A stretch of DNA of 16,341 nucleotides from Thermotogae bacterium (GCA_003641795.1 QNAP01000011.1:1-16341); one strand, 5' to 3'. Shown: positions 1-7,882, counted from the stretch's first letter. The notes: generated by a model from the sequence alone, not told the origin. Program-made: numbers and translations.

Positions 1-2
1 AT

Positions 3-50
3 GCTCACTCGGCGCTCGTGAGGCTGGATGAGCGTGTGGGATACCGTTAA
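3..50 (+). CDS. possible C-terminal end of an upstream gene (partial)
   Basis: Reading from base 3 gives an open frame of 15 residues ending LDERVGYR before a TAA at 48-50. The window starts inside it, so neither the start nor the family can be seen. The composition (charged, with GTG, GAG and GGA codons) suits a protein end in this genome, but 15 codons is too short for proof. A small hairpin (bases 4-8 with 18-22) lies in the same stretch. It could also be non-coding. Confidence 0.25.
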   Translation, partial: AHSALVRLDERVGYR

Positions 51-75
51 GCGATTCATGTGAAGAGGCAGAGGT

Positions 76-259
76 TTTCACATTGCAGAAAGCTTGTCTT
101 GCGAAGCGCCGAAGCGAGCACTCATACAAACGGGCACCGAGCTACATGGACGTAGCGAGCATGAAGCTGAAACAGGATGTTGAATCTTCATGGCAGTGCC
201 CGTTTGTGAGTGTGAGCGAGGAATAAAGCGAAGCACAACATGCTTTCTGCAATGTGAAA
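76..259. repeat. 184-bp inverted-repeat element, MITE-like or structured RNA
   Basis: The ends are perfect 18-bp inverted repeats: 76-93 (TTTCACATTGCAGAAAGC) and 242-259. A second perfect pair lies inside, 126-137 (ACAAACGGGCAC) with 196-207, and the stretches between the two pairs match imperfectly. At the centre are two hairpins, 141-145/152-156 (GCTAC/GTAGC) and 160-166/186-192 (CATGAAG/CTTCATG). The whole can fold as a long arm closed by a branched head. No convincing target-site duplication is visible and no transposase frame is present. It is either a non-autonomous mobile element (MITE) or a structured RNA; the sequence cannot tell which. It lies between an upstream gene end and the clp control region. 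Confidence 0.7.
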
Positions 260-339
260 GAGAAAGAAGGAAGAAGTTTTTCGAACACACTCCGTCAACG
301 TTGACAAACCTGATGGATGGTTGACCTTCGAAAGATCGT

Positions 340-368
340 TTGACCGCCGCAACCTTCACAAGTATTAC
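340..368 (+). promoter_or_regulatory. candidate sigma-70-type promoter for the Clp ATPase gene
   Basis: TTGACC at 340-345 and TATTAC at 363-368 are separated by exactly 17 bp, giving a start near 375 and a leader of about 95 nt that includes the inverted repeat at 414-440. An alternative is TTGAAC (396-401) with TCTAAT (421-426) at a 19-bp spacing, in which the -10 would sit inside the inverted repeat. Either arrangement would let a repressor bound at 414-440 block transcription. Both are motif matches only. Confidence 0.4.
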
Positions 369-413
369 TTCAAATCGGCCCAACCCTTATTCAATTTGAA
401 CCAATCCGAGGGA

Positions 414-440
414 TTAGCAGTCTAATATGTGGACTGCTAA
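414..440 (+). promoter_or_regulatory. CIRCE-like operator (probable HrcA site)
   Basis: TTAGCAGTC, nine spacer bases (423-431), then GACTGCTAA: a perfect 9-9-9 inverted repeat. The CIRCE consensus bound by the heat-shock repressor HrcA is TTAGCACTC-N9-GAGTGCTAA, so this site differs by one symmetric substitution in each arm and keeps the exact geometry. It lies 30 bp before the start of a Clp ATPase gene, a usual member of heat-shock regulons. HrcA itself is not in the window. A different repressor with a related site is possible. Confidence 0.75.
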
Positions 441-470
441 AACAAAAAAATAACTGAAGGAGGGGTATAT

Positions 471-2846
471 ATGCGCAATTTTGATCAGAAGCTCAGAAGA
501 GCTATTGAAAGAATCCAGGAGATTCTGGAAGAGAGTCGACAGAACCTTTTTAGACCAGAGCATCTGGTAATGGCAATCTTTGAAGAGGATCAAGAACTCG
601 CTACAGCTCTACAATCTAAAAACATCCCGGTGGAATCTGTAATCGAATCCCTTGAGACCGTTTCAGAGGAATACTCCGACATCTACTACGGGAGAGGTAC
701 TGAAATCTACATGTCCAGCGATCTAAGCAGAATACTCGAAATGGCAAGAAGAATTGCACGCACTTCCAAGCGCAAGAAAGTGAGTACGGTTGACGTGTTG
801 AAAGCTGTTTTGAAGGATGGTTCCACAATCGCGGCTCGGATTTTGAGCTCCTACGGGATCAGCGAGGAATTGTTGGAAGAGGTGGAACTCAGTGTGAGTA
901 GTTTCGAAGGACCGGACGGAGCCCTTTCGGAGTTCACCATCGATCTCACCCAGATGGCGCAAGAAGGCAAGTTGAGTCCTGTCATCGGTCGTGAAAAGGA
1001 AATCCAGCGAGTAATTGAGATATTGAAACGCAAGACCAAGAACAACCCAGTTCTCGTGGGTGATCCCGGGGTTGGCAAGACAGCCATAGTGGAAGGGTTG
1101 GCCCAGAGAATAGCAAAAGGGAGAGTCCCGGAAGACCTGAAGAACAAACGGATACTCGCGTTGGATCTTGGACGGATGATCGCGGGCACGAAGTACCGTG
1201 GGGAATTCGAAGAGAGGTTGAAATCTCTCGTTGATGCCGTCAAGTCAAGGCATGATATCATACTCTTCATCGACGAACTCCACACTGTTGTGGGTGCCGG
1301 AGCAGCAGAAGGAGCAATGGATGCTTCCAACATGCTGAAACCAGTGTTGGCACGCGGAGAGCTTAGGTGTATAGGTGCTACAACACTCGAAGAGTACAGA
1401 AAACACATCGAAAAGGACAAAGCTTTGGCACGAAGGTTCCAACCAGTGATTGTGGGTGAACCATCGCAAGAAGAAACTTTGGAAATACTCAAGGGACTCA
1501 AGAATTCTTACGAAAAACACCATGGTGTCACTATAGATGATAAGGCAATAGAATCAGCCGTGAAACTTTCTGCAAGATACATCACCGACAGATTTCTTCC
1601 GGACAAAGCTATCGATCTCATCGACGAGGCAGCAGCCAAGGTAGGATTGAGAAAACAGCGCACGAATCCAGAAGCTCTCGAAATGAAAAAGCGCATTGAA
1701 AGACTTGAAGAGGAGGTCAACGACCTTACGGTTCACTCTAAGTTCAAAGAAGCAGCGGAGAAGAAAACGGAGCTCTTCGAACTTAAGAAACGTTACGACG
1801 AGGAGTATGGCAAACACGAGCGCGGTATTGTGACAGAAGCGGACGTAGCCAGTGTTGTAGAAGACTGGACGGGCATTCCGACAAAGCAAATGTTTAAGGA
1901 AGAAAAAGAAAAACTCATGAAACTCGAAGAGATCCTTCACGAGCGCGTGGTTGGTCAAGATGAAGCGGTAAGAGTCGTGGCCCAAGCGGTTCGCAAAGCT
2001 CGGGCCGGGCTTAAGGATCCCAAACGTCCGATAGGATCGTTCTTATTCCTTGGCCCTACGGGTGTGGGCAAAACCCAACTGGCGCGCACGTTGGCAGAAG
2101 TGCTCTTTGGAAAAGAAAATGCCTTGATCCGTATTGATATGTCCGAGTATATGGAAAAACACAGCGTGTCAAGGCTCATAGGTTCACCGCCGGGTTACGT
2201 TGGTCACGAAGAGGGTGGTCAACTTACGGAAGCCGTGCGTCGCAGGCCTTACTCGGTCATACTCTTTGATGAAGTTGAGAAGGCACACCCGGACGTCTTC
2301 AACATCCTGCTTCAGCTTCTCGATGAAGGTCGCCTAACTGATGGAAAAGGTAACACCGTGGACTTCAAAAACACGATAGTGATCATGACAAGTAACGTAG
2401 CATCCCAGCATATTCTCGACGCACTGGAACACGGGAAATCTGTAGAAGAGATCGAACCGTTGGTGAGAGAGGAACTCAAGCGTCACTTCAAGCCGGAATT
2501 TCTCAACAGGATCGACGCCGTGCTTGTTTTCAAACCGCTCACCGAAAGCGAGATCGAACAGATCGTGGAGATCATGTTGAAAGAAGTCGAGAGAAGACTC
2601 GCGGATAAAAGCATCAAACTGATAGTGACCGACAAAGCGAAAAGGCACCTGGCGAAAAAGGGCTACGATCCCATCTTTGGTGCCAGACCCTTGAGGCGTA
2701 CCATCGAAAGGCTCGTAGAAGTACCGCTTTCGGAGTTGATCATCGCGGGGAAAATCAGCGATGGTGACAGTGTTTTGGTCGATGAGAGGAACGGCATGAT
2801 AGTCGTCGAACGATACGAGGAAGCAGTGTTGGAAAAGGCTTCCTAA
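471..2846 (+). CDS. clpC: ClpC-type AAA+ unfoldase/chaperone ATPase
   Basis: This 791-residue Hsp100 protein unfolds or remodels proteins using ATP. Domains in order: Clp N-domain repeats (1-140); AAA-1 with Walker A GDPGVGKT (197-204), pore loop KYRGEFEERL (241-250) and Walker B ILFIDELHT (264-272); a short middle segment (about 395-450, UVR-like, charged helical); AAA-2 with GPTGVGKT (528-535), GYVG pore loop (575-578), Walker B VILFDEVEK (596-604) and sensor-2 GARPLRR (737-743). The short middle segment is the ClpC build, since ClpB has a coiled coil of about 120 residues there. However, the stretch after TSN (640-642) up to FKPEF (673-677) has ClpB-like length and no VGF/IGF/LGF tripeptide, so docking to ClpP is doubtful. 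The start is fixed by AGGAGGGG. It stands alone between a CIRCE-like operator and a terminator, so it is probably heat-induced and monocistronic. Confidence 0.93.
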   Translation: MRNFDQKLRRAIERIQEILEESRQNLFRPEHLVMAIFEEDQELATALQSKNIPVESVIESLETVSEEYSDIYYGRGTEIYMSSDLSRILEMARRIARTSKRKKVSTVDVLKAVLKDGSTIAARILSSYGISEELLEEVELSVSSFEGPDGALSEFTIDLTQMAQEGKLSPVIGREKEIQRVIEILKRKTKNNPVLVGDPGVGKTAIVEGLAQRIAKGRVPEDLKNKRILALDLGRMIAGTKYRGEFEERLKSLVDAVKSRHDIILFIDELHTVVGAGAAEGAMDASNMLKPVLARGELRCIGATTLEEYRKHIEKDKALARRFQPVIVGEPSQEETLEILKGLKNSYEKHHGVTIDDKAIESAVKLSARYITDRFLPDKAIDLIDEAAAKVGLRKQRTNPEALEMKKRIERLEEEVNDLTVHSKFKEAAEKKTELFELKKRYDEEYGKHERGIVTEADVASVVEDWTGIPTKQMFKEEKEKLMKLEEILHERVVGQDEAVRVVAQAVRKARAGLKDPKRPIGSFLFLGPTGVGKTQLARTLAEVLFGKENALIRIDMSEYMEKHSVSRLIGSPPGYVGHEEGGQLTEAVRRRPYSVILFDEVEKAHPDVFNILLQLLDEGRLTDGKGNTVDFKNTIVIMTSNVASQHILDALEHGKSVEEIEPLVREELKRHFKPEFLNRIDAVLVFKPLTESEIEQIVEIMLKEVERRLADKSIKLIVTDKAKRHLAKKGYDPIFGARPLRRTIERLVEVPLSELIIAGKISDGDSVLVDERNGMIVVERYEEAVLEKAS

Positions 2847-2872
2847 AAACAACGATCAAGGTTATATACAGT

Positions 2873-2919
2873 ATAAAGGCCGGCGAGCAATCAAGGCTCG
2901 TCGGCCTTTATTATAGTTT
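2873..2919 (+). terminator. intrinsic terminator after clpC
   Basis: A GC-rich hairpin with arms 2873-2888 and 2896-2911 (core GGCCGGCGAGC with GCTCGTCGGCC, one G-U pair) and a 7-base loop is followed by a T-rich stretch (TTTATTATAGTTT). It starts 27 bp after the clpC stop and separates that gene from the CBS-ACT gene. Confidence 0.9.
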
Positions 2920-2970
2920 CCGCACGTGTTAAACTCGGTATGAAAGGAAAAAGCTTGGAGGTGGTGTTTT

Positions 2971-3615
2971 ATGTTCGTGAGAGATGTCATGACGCCAAAC
3001 CCAATAACCGTATCACCCAACACATCGTTTGCAGAGGCTATGGATATCATACGCAGAAGGAAAGTACGCAGACTCCCCGTGCTAAAAGATGAAAAGCTTG
3101 TGGGCATAGTGGTGGAAAAGGATCTCCTCTCCGCTTCCCCTTCTAAGGCTACCACTCTCGATGTTTGGGAAATCACGTCACTCCTACACAGATTAAAAGT
3201 AAAAGAGATTATGACTCGCGAGGTAATTACGGTTTCACCCGACACTCCCATCGAGGAAGCAGCGGTCATCATGGCAGACAAGAAAATAGGGGCCCTTCCC
3301 GTCGTCAAAAATGGAAAACTGGTGGGGATAATCACCGAAACCGACATCTTCAGGATTTTTGTGAATATGCTTGGAGCGCGGGAATCCGGTGTTAGATATG
3401 TTTTCAAGCTCAAGAACGTTCCTGGCCTCCTGGCCAAGATAACCACACTGATCTACGAAACTGGTGGCAACGTGATCTCGGTGGCGTCTTACGAAATCAA
3501 TGAAGAAGAGTACTCCGTGGTGGTTAAAGCGAAGGGGATCGACGTAAGCGTCTTCGAAAAACGCTTTGAAAAGGAAATCGAAGGGGCTTCAATAATCGAT
3601 CTAAGGTTCGTTTGA
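2971..3615 (+). CDS. CBS-CBS-ACT ligand-sensing protein
   Basis: This 214-residue soluble protein has two CBS domains followed by an ACT domain. CBS 1 spans about 1-55 (RDVMTPNPITVSP at 4-16, then LVGIVVEKDLL at 43-53). CBS 2 spans about 77-132 (KEIMTREVITVSPDTP, then LVGIITETDIF). The ACT domain spans about 141-212 (KNVPGLLAKITTLIYETGGN at 148-167). CBS pairs usually bind adenine nucleotides and ACT domains bind amino acids or similar small ligands; this layout resembles AcuB-like proteins. No catalytic or DNA-binding domain is seen, so it probably signals through a partner. The start has a clear GGAGGTGGT site (2957-2965). A weak promoter (TTTCCG 2917-2922, TATGAA 2939-2944) may lie after the terminator. 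The next gene begins 28 bp downstream, so the two are likely co-transcribed and it may sense a metabolite for the large fusion enzyme. The ligand is unknown. Confidence 0.88.
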   Translation: MFVRDVMTPNPITVSPNTSFAEAMDIIRRRKVRRLPVLKDEKLVGIVVEKDLLSASPSKATTLDVWEITSLLHRLKVKEIMTREVITVSPDTPIEEAAVIMADKKIGALPVVKNGKLVGIITETDIFRIFVNMLGARESGVRYVFKLKNVPGLLAKITTLIYETGGNVISVASYEINEEEYSVVVKAKGIDVSVFEKRFEKEIEGASIIDLRFV

Positions 3616-3626
3616 GCGTTTGCAAC

Positions 3627-3636
3627 GGGTGGTGAT
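3627..3636 (+). promoter_or_regulatory. ribosome binding site that sets the start at 3644
   Basis: GGGTGGTGAT contains GGTGAT, complementary to the 3' end of 16S rRNA, and lies 7 nt before GTG 3644. The alternative TTG at 3620 has no such site at a usable distance and would place this sequence inside the coding region. Confidence 0.65.
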
Positions 3637-3643
3637 TGATGTC

Positions 3644-6600
3644 GTGAGCATCGTCGGGTTGTGCGTAGGTTCTACCAGTGTCTCCTATTTCGATGGGAGC
3701 AGAGGAGTGAACCTACCACATAACGGTAACGCCTTCGGCGCTTTAAAAGGGCTGATTCCCAAGTTTTCTACACGTTCGAAGATCGTGACAACGGGCCGGA
3801 AATTTCGCAGATTGCTGAGGCTTCCTCAGATTTCAGAAGTCGAGGCGACAGAAATCGCCTACCGGGAACTACGAGAACATTACGGTGACGTTGAGGCCAT
3901 CGTCAGTGTGGGTGGGGAAAACTTCGTTCTCTACAAACTCGACAAAGGCGGAAGTATCTCCGACGTGTACACGGGTAACAAATGCGCGTCGGGAACCGGT
4001 GAATTCTTTCTTCAACAGCTTCGTCGCATGGACATCCCGCTCGATTACGTATCTGAGGTCTCCACCGATGAAGTGTACCAGCTATCTTCCAGGTGTACAG
4101 TCTTTTGCAAGAGTGACTGCACCCATGCTCTAAACAAGGGTATTCCAAAGCCCTTCGTTCTGAACGGCTTGGGAAAGATCATGAGCGACAGAGTGACACA
4201 GTTAGCACACAAGGCAGAAGTCAAAAAGGTGATGCTCGTGGGTGGTGTCACCAAAAACGATTTGATGATGAAATACCTCAAACGGACATTGGATGTGGTG
4301 ATACCCAAAGAAGCGCTTTACTTTGAAGCTTTCGGAGCTTGGCTATGGGGGTGCGAACATCACGAATCTCTTCCTAGGCTGGATGATCTTGACTCCATTT
4401 TTAAGGAAGCCGCTTCGAGTTTTCCCAAACACCCTCCTCTGTCAAAATACGTGGAGAACGTGGAGTTTAAGGATCTGCCATTCCAATCTCCAAAGTCTGG
4501 TGACGTCTGCATTTTAGGGATCGACGTAGGATCGACCACAACCAAGGCTGTATTGGTAAGAACACGGGATCGTGCTATTCTTGCGGGAGCTTATCTCAGA
4601 ACTCTTGGCGATCCCGTGGGGGCAGCTCGAAAGTGTTACAGAGAGATCCGCGAAAAACTCGGAGAAACACCTGTGAAGATCGTATCTCTGGCGGTGACGG
4701 GTTCGGGCAGAAAGATCGTAGGACTTCATGGAGGGACCGAAGCGGTTTACAACGAGATCATGGCACACGCCAAGGCTGCGACATACTTCGATCCTGAGGT
4801 GGACACCATCTTTGAAATAGGAGGTCAGGATGCCAAATATACTTACTTGGTCAATGGTGTAGCAGTGGATTATGCGATGAACGAGGCGTGTTCTGCGGGC
4901 ACAGGATCCTTTTTGGAAGAGGCAGCCAAAGAGTCCTTAAACATAGATTATACGGAAATAGGAGATCGGGCGCTCGAAGCAGAAGACCCCCCAAACTTCC
5001 GCGATCAGTGCGCTGCCTTTGTGAACAGCGACATCAAAACAGCCATACACGAAGGAATCAGCAAGGACGACATCTGTGCTGGATTGGTTTATTCGGTATG
5101 CATGAACTACCTAAACCGCGTAAAGGGTAACAGGCCAGTGGGAAGAAAGCTTTTTCTCCAAGGGGGTGTTTGTTACAACAAGGCTGTTCCCGTGGCCATG
5201 GCGGCGCTCACAGGGAAGAAGGTAGTGGTACCCCCTCATCCTGGGCTTATAGGAGCCTACGGTGTTGCTCTTATGGCACTCGAAAACATGGAAAGGGGAC
5301 TTTTGAAACCCAGCAGTTTCGATCTCGACTGGCTCATAAAAAGGGAAGTGGTTTACAAGGGTCATTTCATCTGCCGCGGCGGTCGAGAAAAGTGTGATCG
5401 AAAGTGTCAGGTAAGCATCATAGAAATAGAAGGCAAACGCTATCCCTTCGGTGGTGCCTGCAACAAGTATGAAAACATCGTACGCCACGAGCATCACGAT
5501 ATCGCAGCTCACGATTATGTTTCAAAAAGGGAATCTTTGATCCTCCTATCAGCAGGTAGAGGAGAACCACAACAGCCTTCAAAGGGAAGGATCGGTCTAA
5601 CGAAATCCTTTTCCATGAACGTGCTCATGCCACTTTTTTCCGCTTTCTTCAACGAGCTTGGTTACGAAGTGGTGCTACCTGAAAGATCGGATCCTGCGGG
5701 ATGGGAGAGAAAGGGTGCAGAGTTCTGTTTCCCCGCTGAACTCGCCCATGGTTATCTTTACAACCTAATCGATAAGAGACTCGACCTCATCTTCCTTCCC
5801 AGAATTCGTGGGCTTAAAGTGGAGCATTCTGATAACTACAACGTCTTCTGCCCATTTGTACAGAGTGAGCCTGATTGGTTGAAGGCCGCTTTTCCAGAGG
5901 TTCACGAAAAGCTGCTGACTGTCAACATCGATTTCTCCAAGGGGTTCGAATCACAAAAGGGTGTGTTTGAAGAAATAGCCGTCAAGCTTGGACAAACGAA
6001 AGCTGAAGGCAGGGCAGCCTACATAAAGGCTGTGGCAGTTTACGAACAAAGAAAGGAGCAGATAAAAAGGCTTTGGAAGGATTTCCAGAGAAGGCTCGAA
6101 GATCTATCTTTCGGTGTGGTTTTGTTTGGCAGAGCGTACAACGCTTTCTCTTCCGATGCCAACATGGGTATTCCCAAGAAGTTCGCTTCCCGTGGTTTCC
6201 CCGTGATAACCTTCGACGCGCTTCCCTTTGAAGAGCACGCTGGATACCCCAACATGTACTGGACATGGGGAGAGATGATTGTCAAAGCCGCACGATTCGT
6301 GGCATCGCACGAAAAACTCTTTCCGGTTTACATAACCAACTTCAGTTGTGGACCAGATTCTTTCATAATTTCCTACTTCAGAGACATTATGGGAGAGAAA
6401 CCATCACTCGTTCTCGAACTCGACAGTCACACGGCTGATGCGGGTATAGAAACGAGGATAGAAGCATTCATAGATGTCGTGAAAAGCTACTTAACATTGG
6501 GAAAGCGAGAGGTCAAAAGCGGAGATTTAAAGCGTCCGCGTGTGATCCTAGAAGGTGGCAAGATCAGCATAAAAACCAAGACGGGGGAGCTTGTGCCGCT

Positions 6601-7882
6601 TAACGATCCGAGGGTCAAACTCGTCTTTCCCACCATGGGCGAATTCGGAGCACAAGCTTTAGCTGCGGCTTTTGAACGTTTTGGAATCAGAACCCATGTC
6701 TGTTCACCGCCAAGCCACGAAGAGTTCAAGTTGGGCAGAGGGAATTCTCTATCGAAAGAATGTTTACCTCTTCAGTTGACTCTTGGTAGTTTGATACGTT
6801 ATCTGCAACGTGAAAGAGACGAAGAATTGACGGTTTACTTCATGCCACAAACCAGTGGCCCTTGTAGATTTGGACAGTACAACGTTTACGTCAACCTGTG
6901 GTTGAAAAGAAACCGAATCAACGATGTGGTAACACTCAGCTTGAATTCTGAAAACGCTTACGGTGGGCTCAACGCCTCCCAAAAGCTACGACTCTGGTTA
7001 GCCATCGTAGTGAGCGATGTGTTCTGCGATGTGGCAAACGCGCTAAGGGTGCTCGCCTCTGATCGCAAGAAAGCGGAAACCGCTATTCGGCGCGCTGAGG
7101 AGGCGATTCTTGACTCGCTGAAGAACGATCCAACAAAGCGAGTCTATCAGCGTCTGGAAGAGGTCGTCTCCTTGTTGTCTTCGATCGAAAGATCCAGAGA
7201 TTTTCACAGCGTGCCAAGAGTGTTGATCACCGGCGAAATCTACGTGCGACGCGACGAGTTTTCCAGAAAGCAATTGGAAGAGTATTTCGCCGAGCATGGA
7301 ATTATGACCCACATTTCTCCAGTCCACGAATGGATCTACTACACCGACTATCTTTATATGAGAAAGTTCACCTCTCCAGACGATCAACCCGTGGAGAGAT
7401 TCAAGAAATTCTTAGAAGTGGTCGCTAAGAAGCACGTTGAATGGAAGGTGAAGAAGGTATTCGAACGTACGGGGTTTTATCATCCCGTTTATGTGAACAT
7501 GAAAAGAGTTATTGAAGCAGCAGAGCCATATTTGAATCCGCGACTCACTGGTGAAGCCATCATTACCGTTGGAACTATCCTACATCACATAGTCAAAGAC
7601 TATCACGGCATAGTGGCGATAGGACCTTTTGGCTGTATGCCCACACGGATTGCCGAGGCGGTAACACAGAGGGCTCTCGAAGAATCCGCACGTAGATTGC
7701 TCATATCGTTAGGCCTGAATGATCACGTGGGTGACCTACCCGTCGTTTATATAGAGACTGATGGAAACCCTTTCACTCCGGTTATAGAGAACCGTTTGGA
7801 AGCTTTTGTGGTACGGGTAAAAAGATTGAGCAGAATTCTAAACGAGCTCACACGGAGAAACGAAAACATGATTGGCGCTTGA
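3644..7882 (+). CDS. acyl-CoA dehydratase activase / dehydratase-like fusion protein
   Basis: This 1412-residue protein (GTG start) fuses two activase-like ASKHA ATPase domains with two halves related to the 2-hydroxyacyl-CoA dehydratase D component. Domain 1 (about 3-240) has GLCVGSTS, lacking the usual Asp of the phosphate-1 loop, but keeps the cluster-type motif NKCASGTGEF (C114) and C151, C155, C159. Domain 2 (about 288-550) is canonical: GIDVGSTTTKAV (292-303), EACSAGTGSF (C416) and RDQCAAFVNSD (C456). A cysteine-rich linker follows (C577, C584, C588, C606). The dehydratase-like halves span about 630-945 (C695, C736, C902) and 990-1400 (C1040, C1074, C1331). Known activases hydrolyse ATP to push an electron from a [4Fe-4S] cluster into the dehydratase; here both roles may sit in one chain. 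Such long fusions are widespread in anaerobes and their reaction is unknown. No separate alpha/beta dehydratase, CoA transferase or ligase lies nearby. It follows the CBS-ACT gene by 28 bp. Confidence 0.88.
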   Translation: MSIVGLCVGSTSVSYFDGSRGVNLPHNGNAFGALKGLIPKFSTRSKIVTTGRKFRRLLRLPQISEVEATEIAYRELREHYGDVEAIVSVGGENFVLYKLDKGGSISDVYTGNKCASGTGEFFLQQLRRMDIPLDYVSEVSTDEVYQLSSRCTVFCKSDCTHALNKGIPKPFVLNGLGKIMSDRVTQLAHKAEVKKVMLVGGVTKNDLMMKYLKRTLDVVIPKEALYFEAFGAWLWGCEHHESLPRLDDLDSIFKEAASSFPKHPPLSKYVENVEFKDLPFQSPKSGDVCILGIDVGSTTTKAVLVRTRDRAILAGAYLRTLGDPVGAARKCYREIREKLGETPVKIVSLAVTGSGRKIVGLHGGTEAVYNEIMAHAKAATYFDPEVDTIFEIGGQDAKYTYLVNGVAVDYAMNEACSAGTGSFLEEAAKESLNIDYTEIGDRALEAEDPPNFRDQCAAFVNSDIKTAIHEGISKDDICAGLVYSVCMNYLNRVKGNRPVGRKLFLQGGVCYNKAVPVAMAALTGKKVVVPPHPGLIGAYGVALMALENMERGLLKPSSFDLDWLIKREVVYKGHFICRGGREKCDRKCQVSIIEIEGKRYPFGGACNKYENIVRHEHHDIAAHDYVSKRESLILLSAGRGEPQQPSKGRIGLTKSFSMNVLMPLFSAFFNELGYEVVLPERSDPAGWERKGAEFCFPAELAHGYLYNLIDKRLDLIFLPRIRGLKVEHSDNYNVFCPFVQSEPDWLKAAFPEVHEKLLTVNIDFSKGFESQKGVFEEIAVKLGQTKAEGRAAYIKAVAVYEQRKEQIKRLWKDFQRRLEDLSFGVVLFGRAYNAFSSDANMGIPKKFASRGFPVITFDALPFEEHAGYPNMYWTWGEMIVKAARFVASHEKLFPVYITNFSCGPDSFIISYFRDIMGEKPSLVLELDSHTADAGIETRIEAFIDVVKSYLTLGKREVKSGDLKRPRVILEGGKISIKTKTGELVPLNDPRVKLVFPTMGEFGAQALAAAFERFGIRTHVCSPPSHEEFKLGRGNSLSKECLPLQLTLGSLIRYLQRERDEELTVYFMPQTSGPCRFGQYNVYVNLWLKRNRINDVVTLSLNSENAYGGLNASQKLRLWLAIVVSDVFCDVANALRVLASDRKKAETAIRRAEEAILDSLKNDPTKRVYQRLEEVVSLLSSIERSRDFHSVPRVLITGEIYVRRDEFSRKQLEEYFAEHGIMTHISPVHEWIYYTDYLYMRKFTSPDDQPVERFKKFLEVVAKKHVEWKVKKVFERTGFYHPVYVNMKRVIEAAEPYLNPRLTGEAIITVGTILHHIVKDYHGIVAIGPFGCMPTRIAEAVTQRALEESARRLLISLGLNDHVGDLPVVYIETDGNPFTPVIENRLEAFVVRVKRLSRILNELTRRNENMIGA

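Larger units (their letters stand above)
260..470 (+). promoter_or_regulatory. clp control region: spacing and sequence content
   Basis: This 211-bp stretch has no credible gene. It holds a 12-bp perfect palindrome at 294-305 (GTCAACGTTGAC), three TTGAC copies starting at 301, 321 and 340 (about two helical turns apart), a candidate promoter at 340-368, a CIRCE-like inverted repeat at 414-440, and the ribosome binding site AGGAGGGG at 458-465 placed 5 nt before the ATG at 471. Reading frames crossing it on the minus strand run into the inverted-repeat element and look like chance. Confidence 0.6.

Noticed and set aside
78..383. 101-codon minus-strand open frame at the left edge
   Set aside because: It runs through the inverted-repeat element and the clp control region, and its composition is irregular. 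It looks like a by-product of the repeat.
851..1501. 216-codon minus-strand open frame inside the Clp ATPase gene
   Set aside because: It lies wholly opposite a strongly conserved AAA+ gene. Its Ser-rich sequence is what the reverse strand of Glu/Lys-rich thermophile genes gives.
2873..2919. CRISPR, tRNA or rRNA in the intergenic regions
   Set aside because: No regularly spaced repeats, cloverleaf or rRNA-like stretch is seen in any gap. This one is a simple intrinsic terminator.
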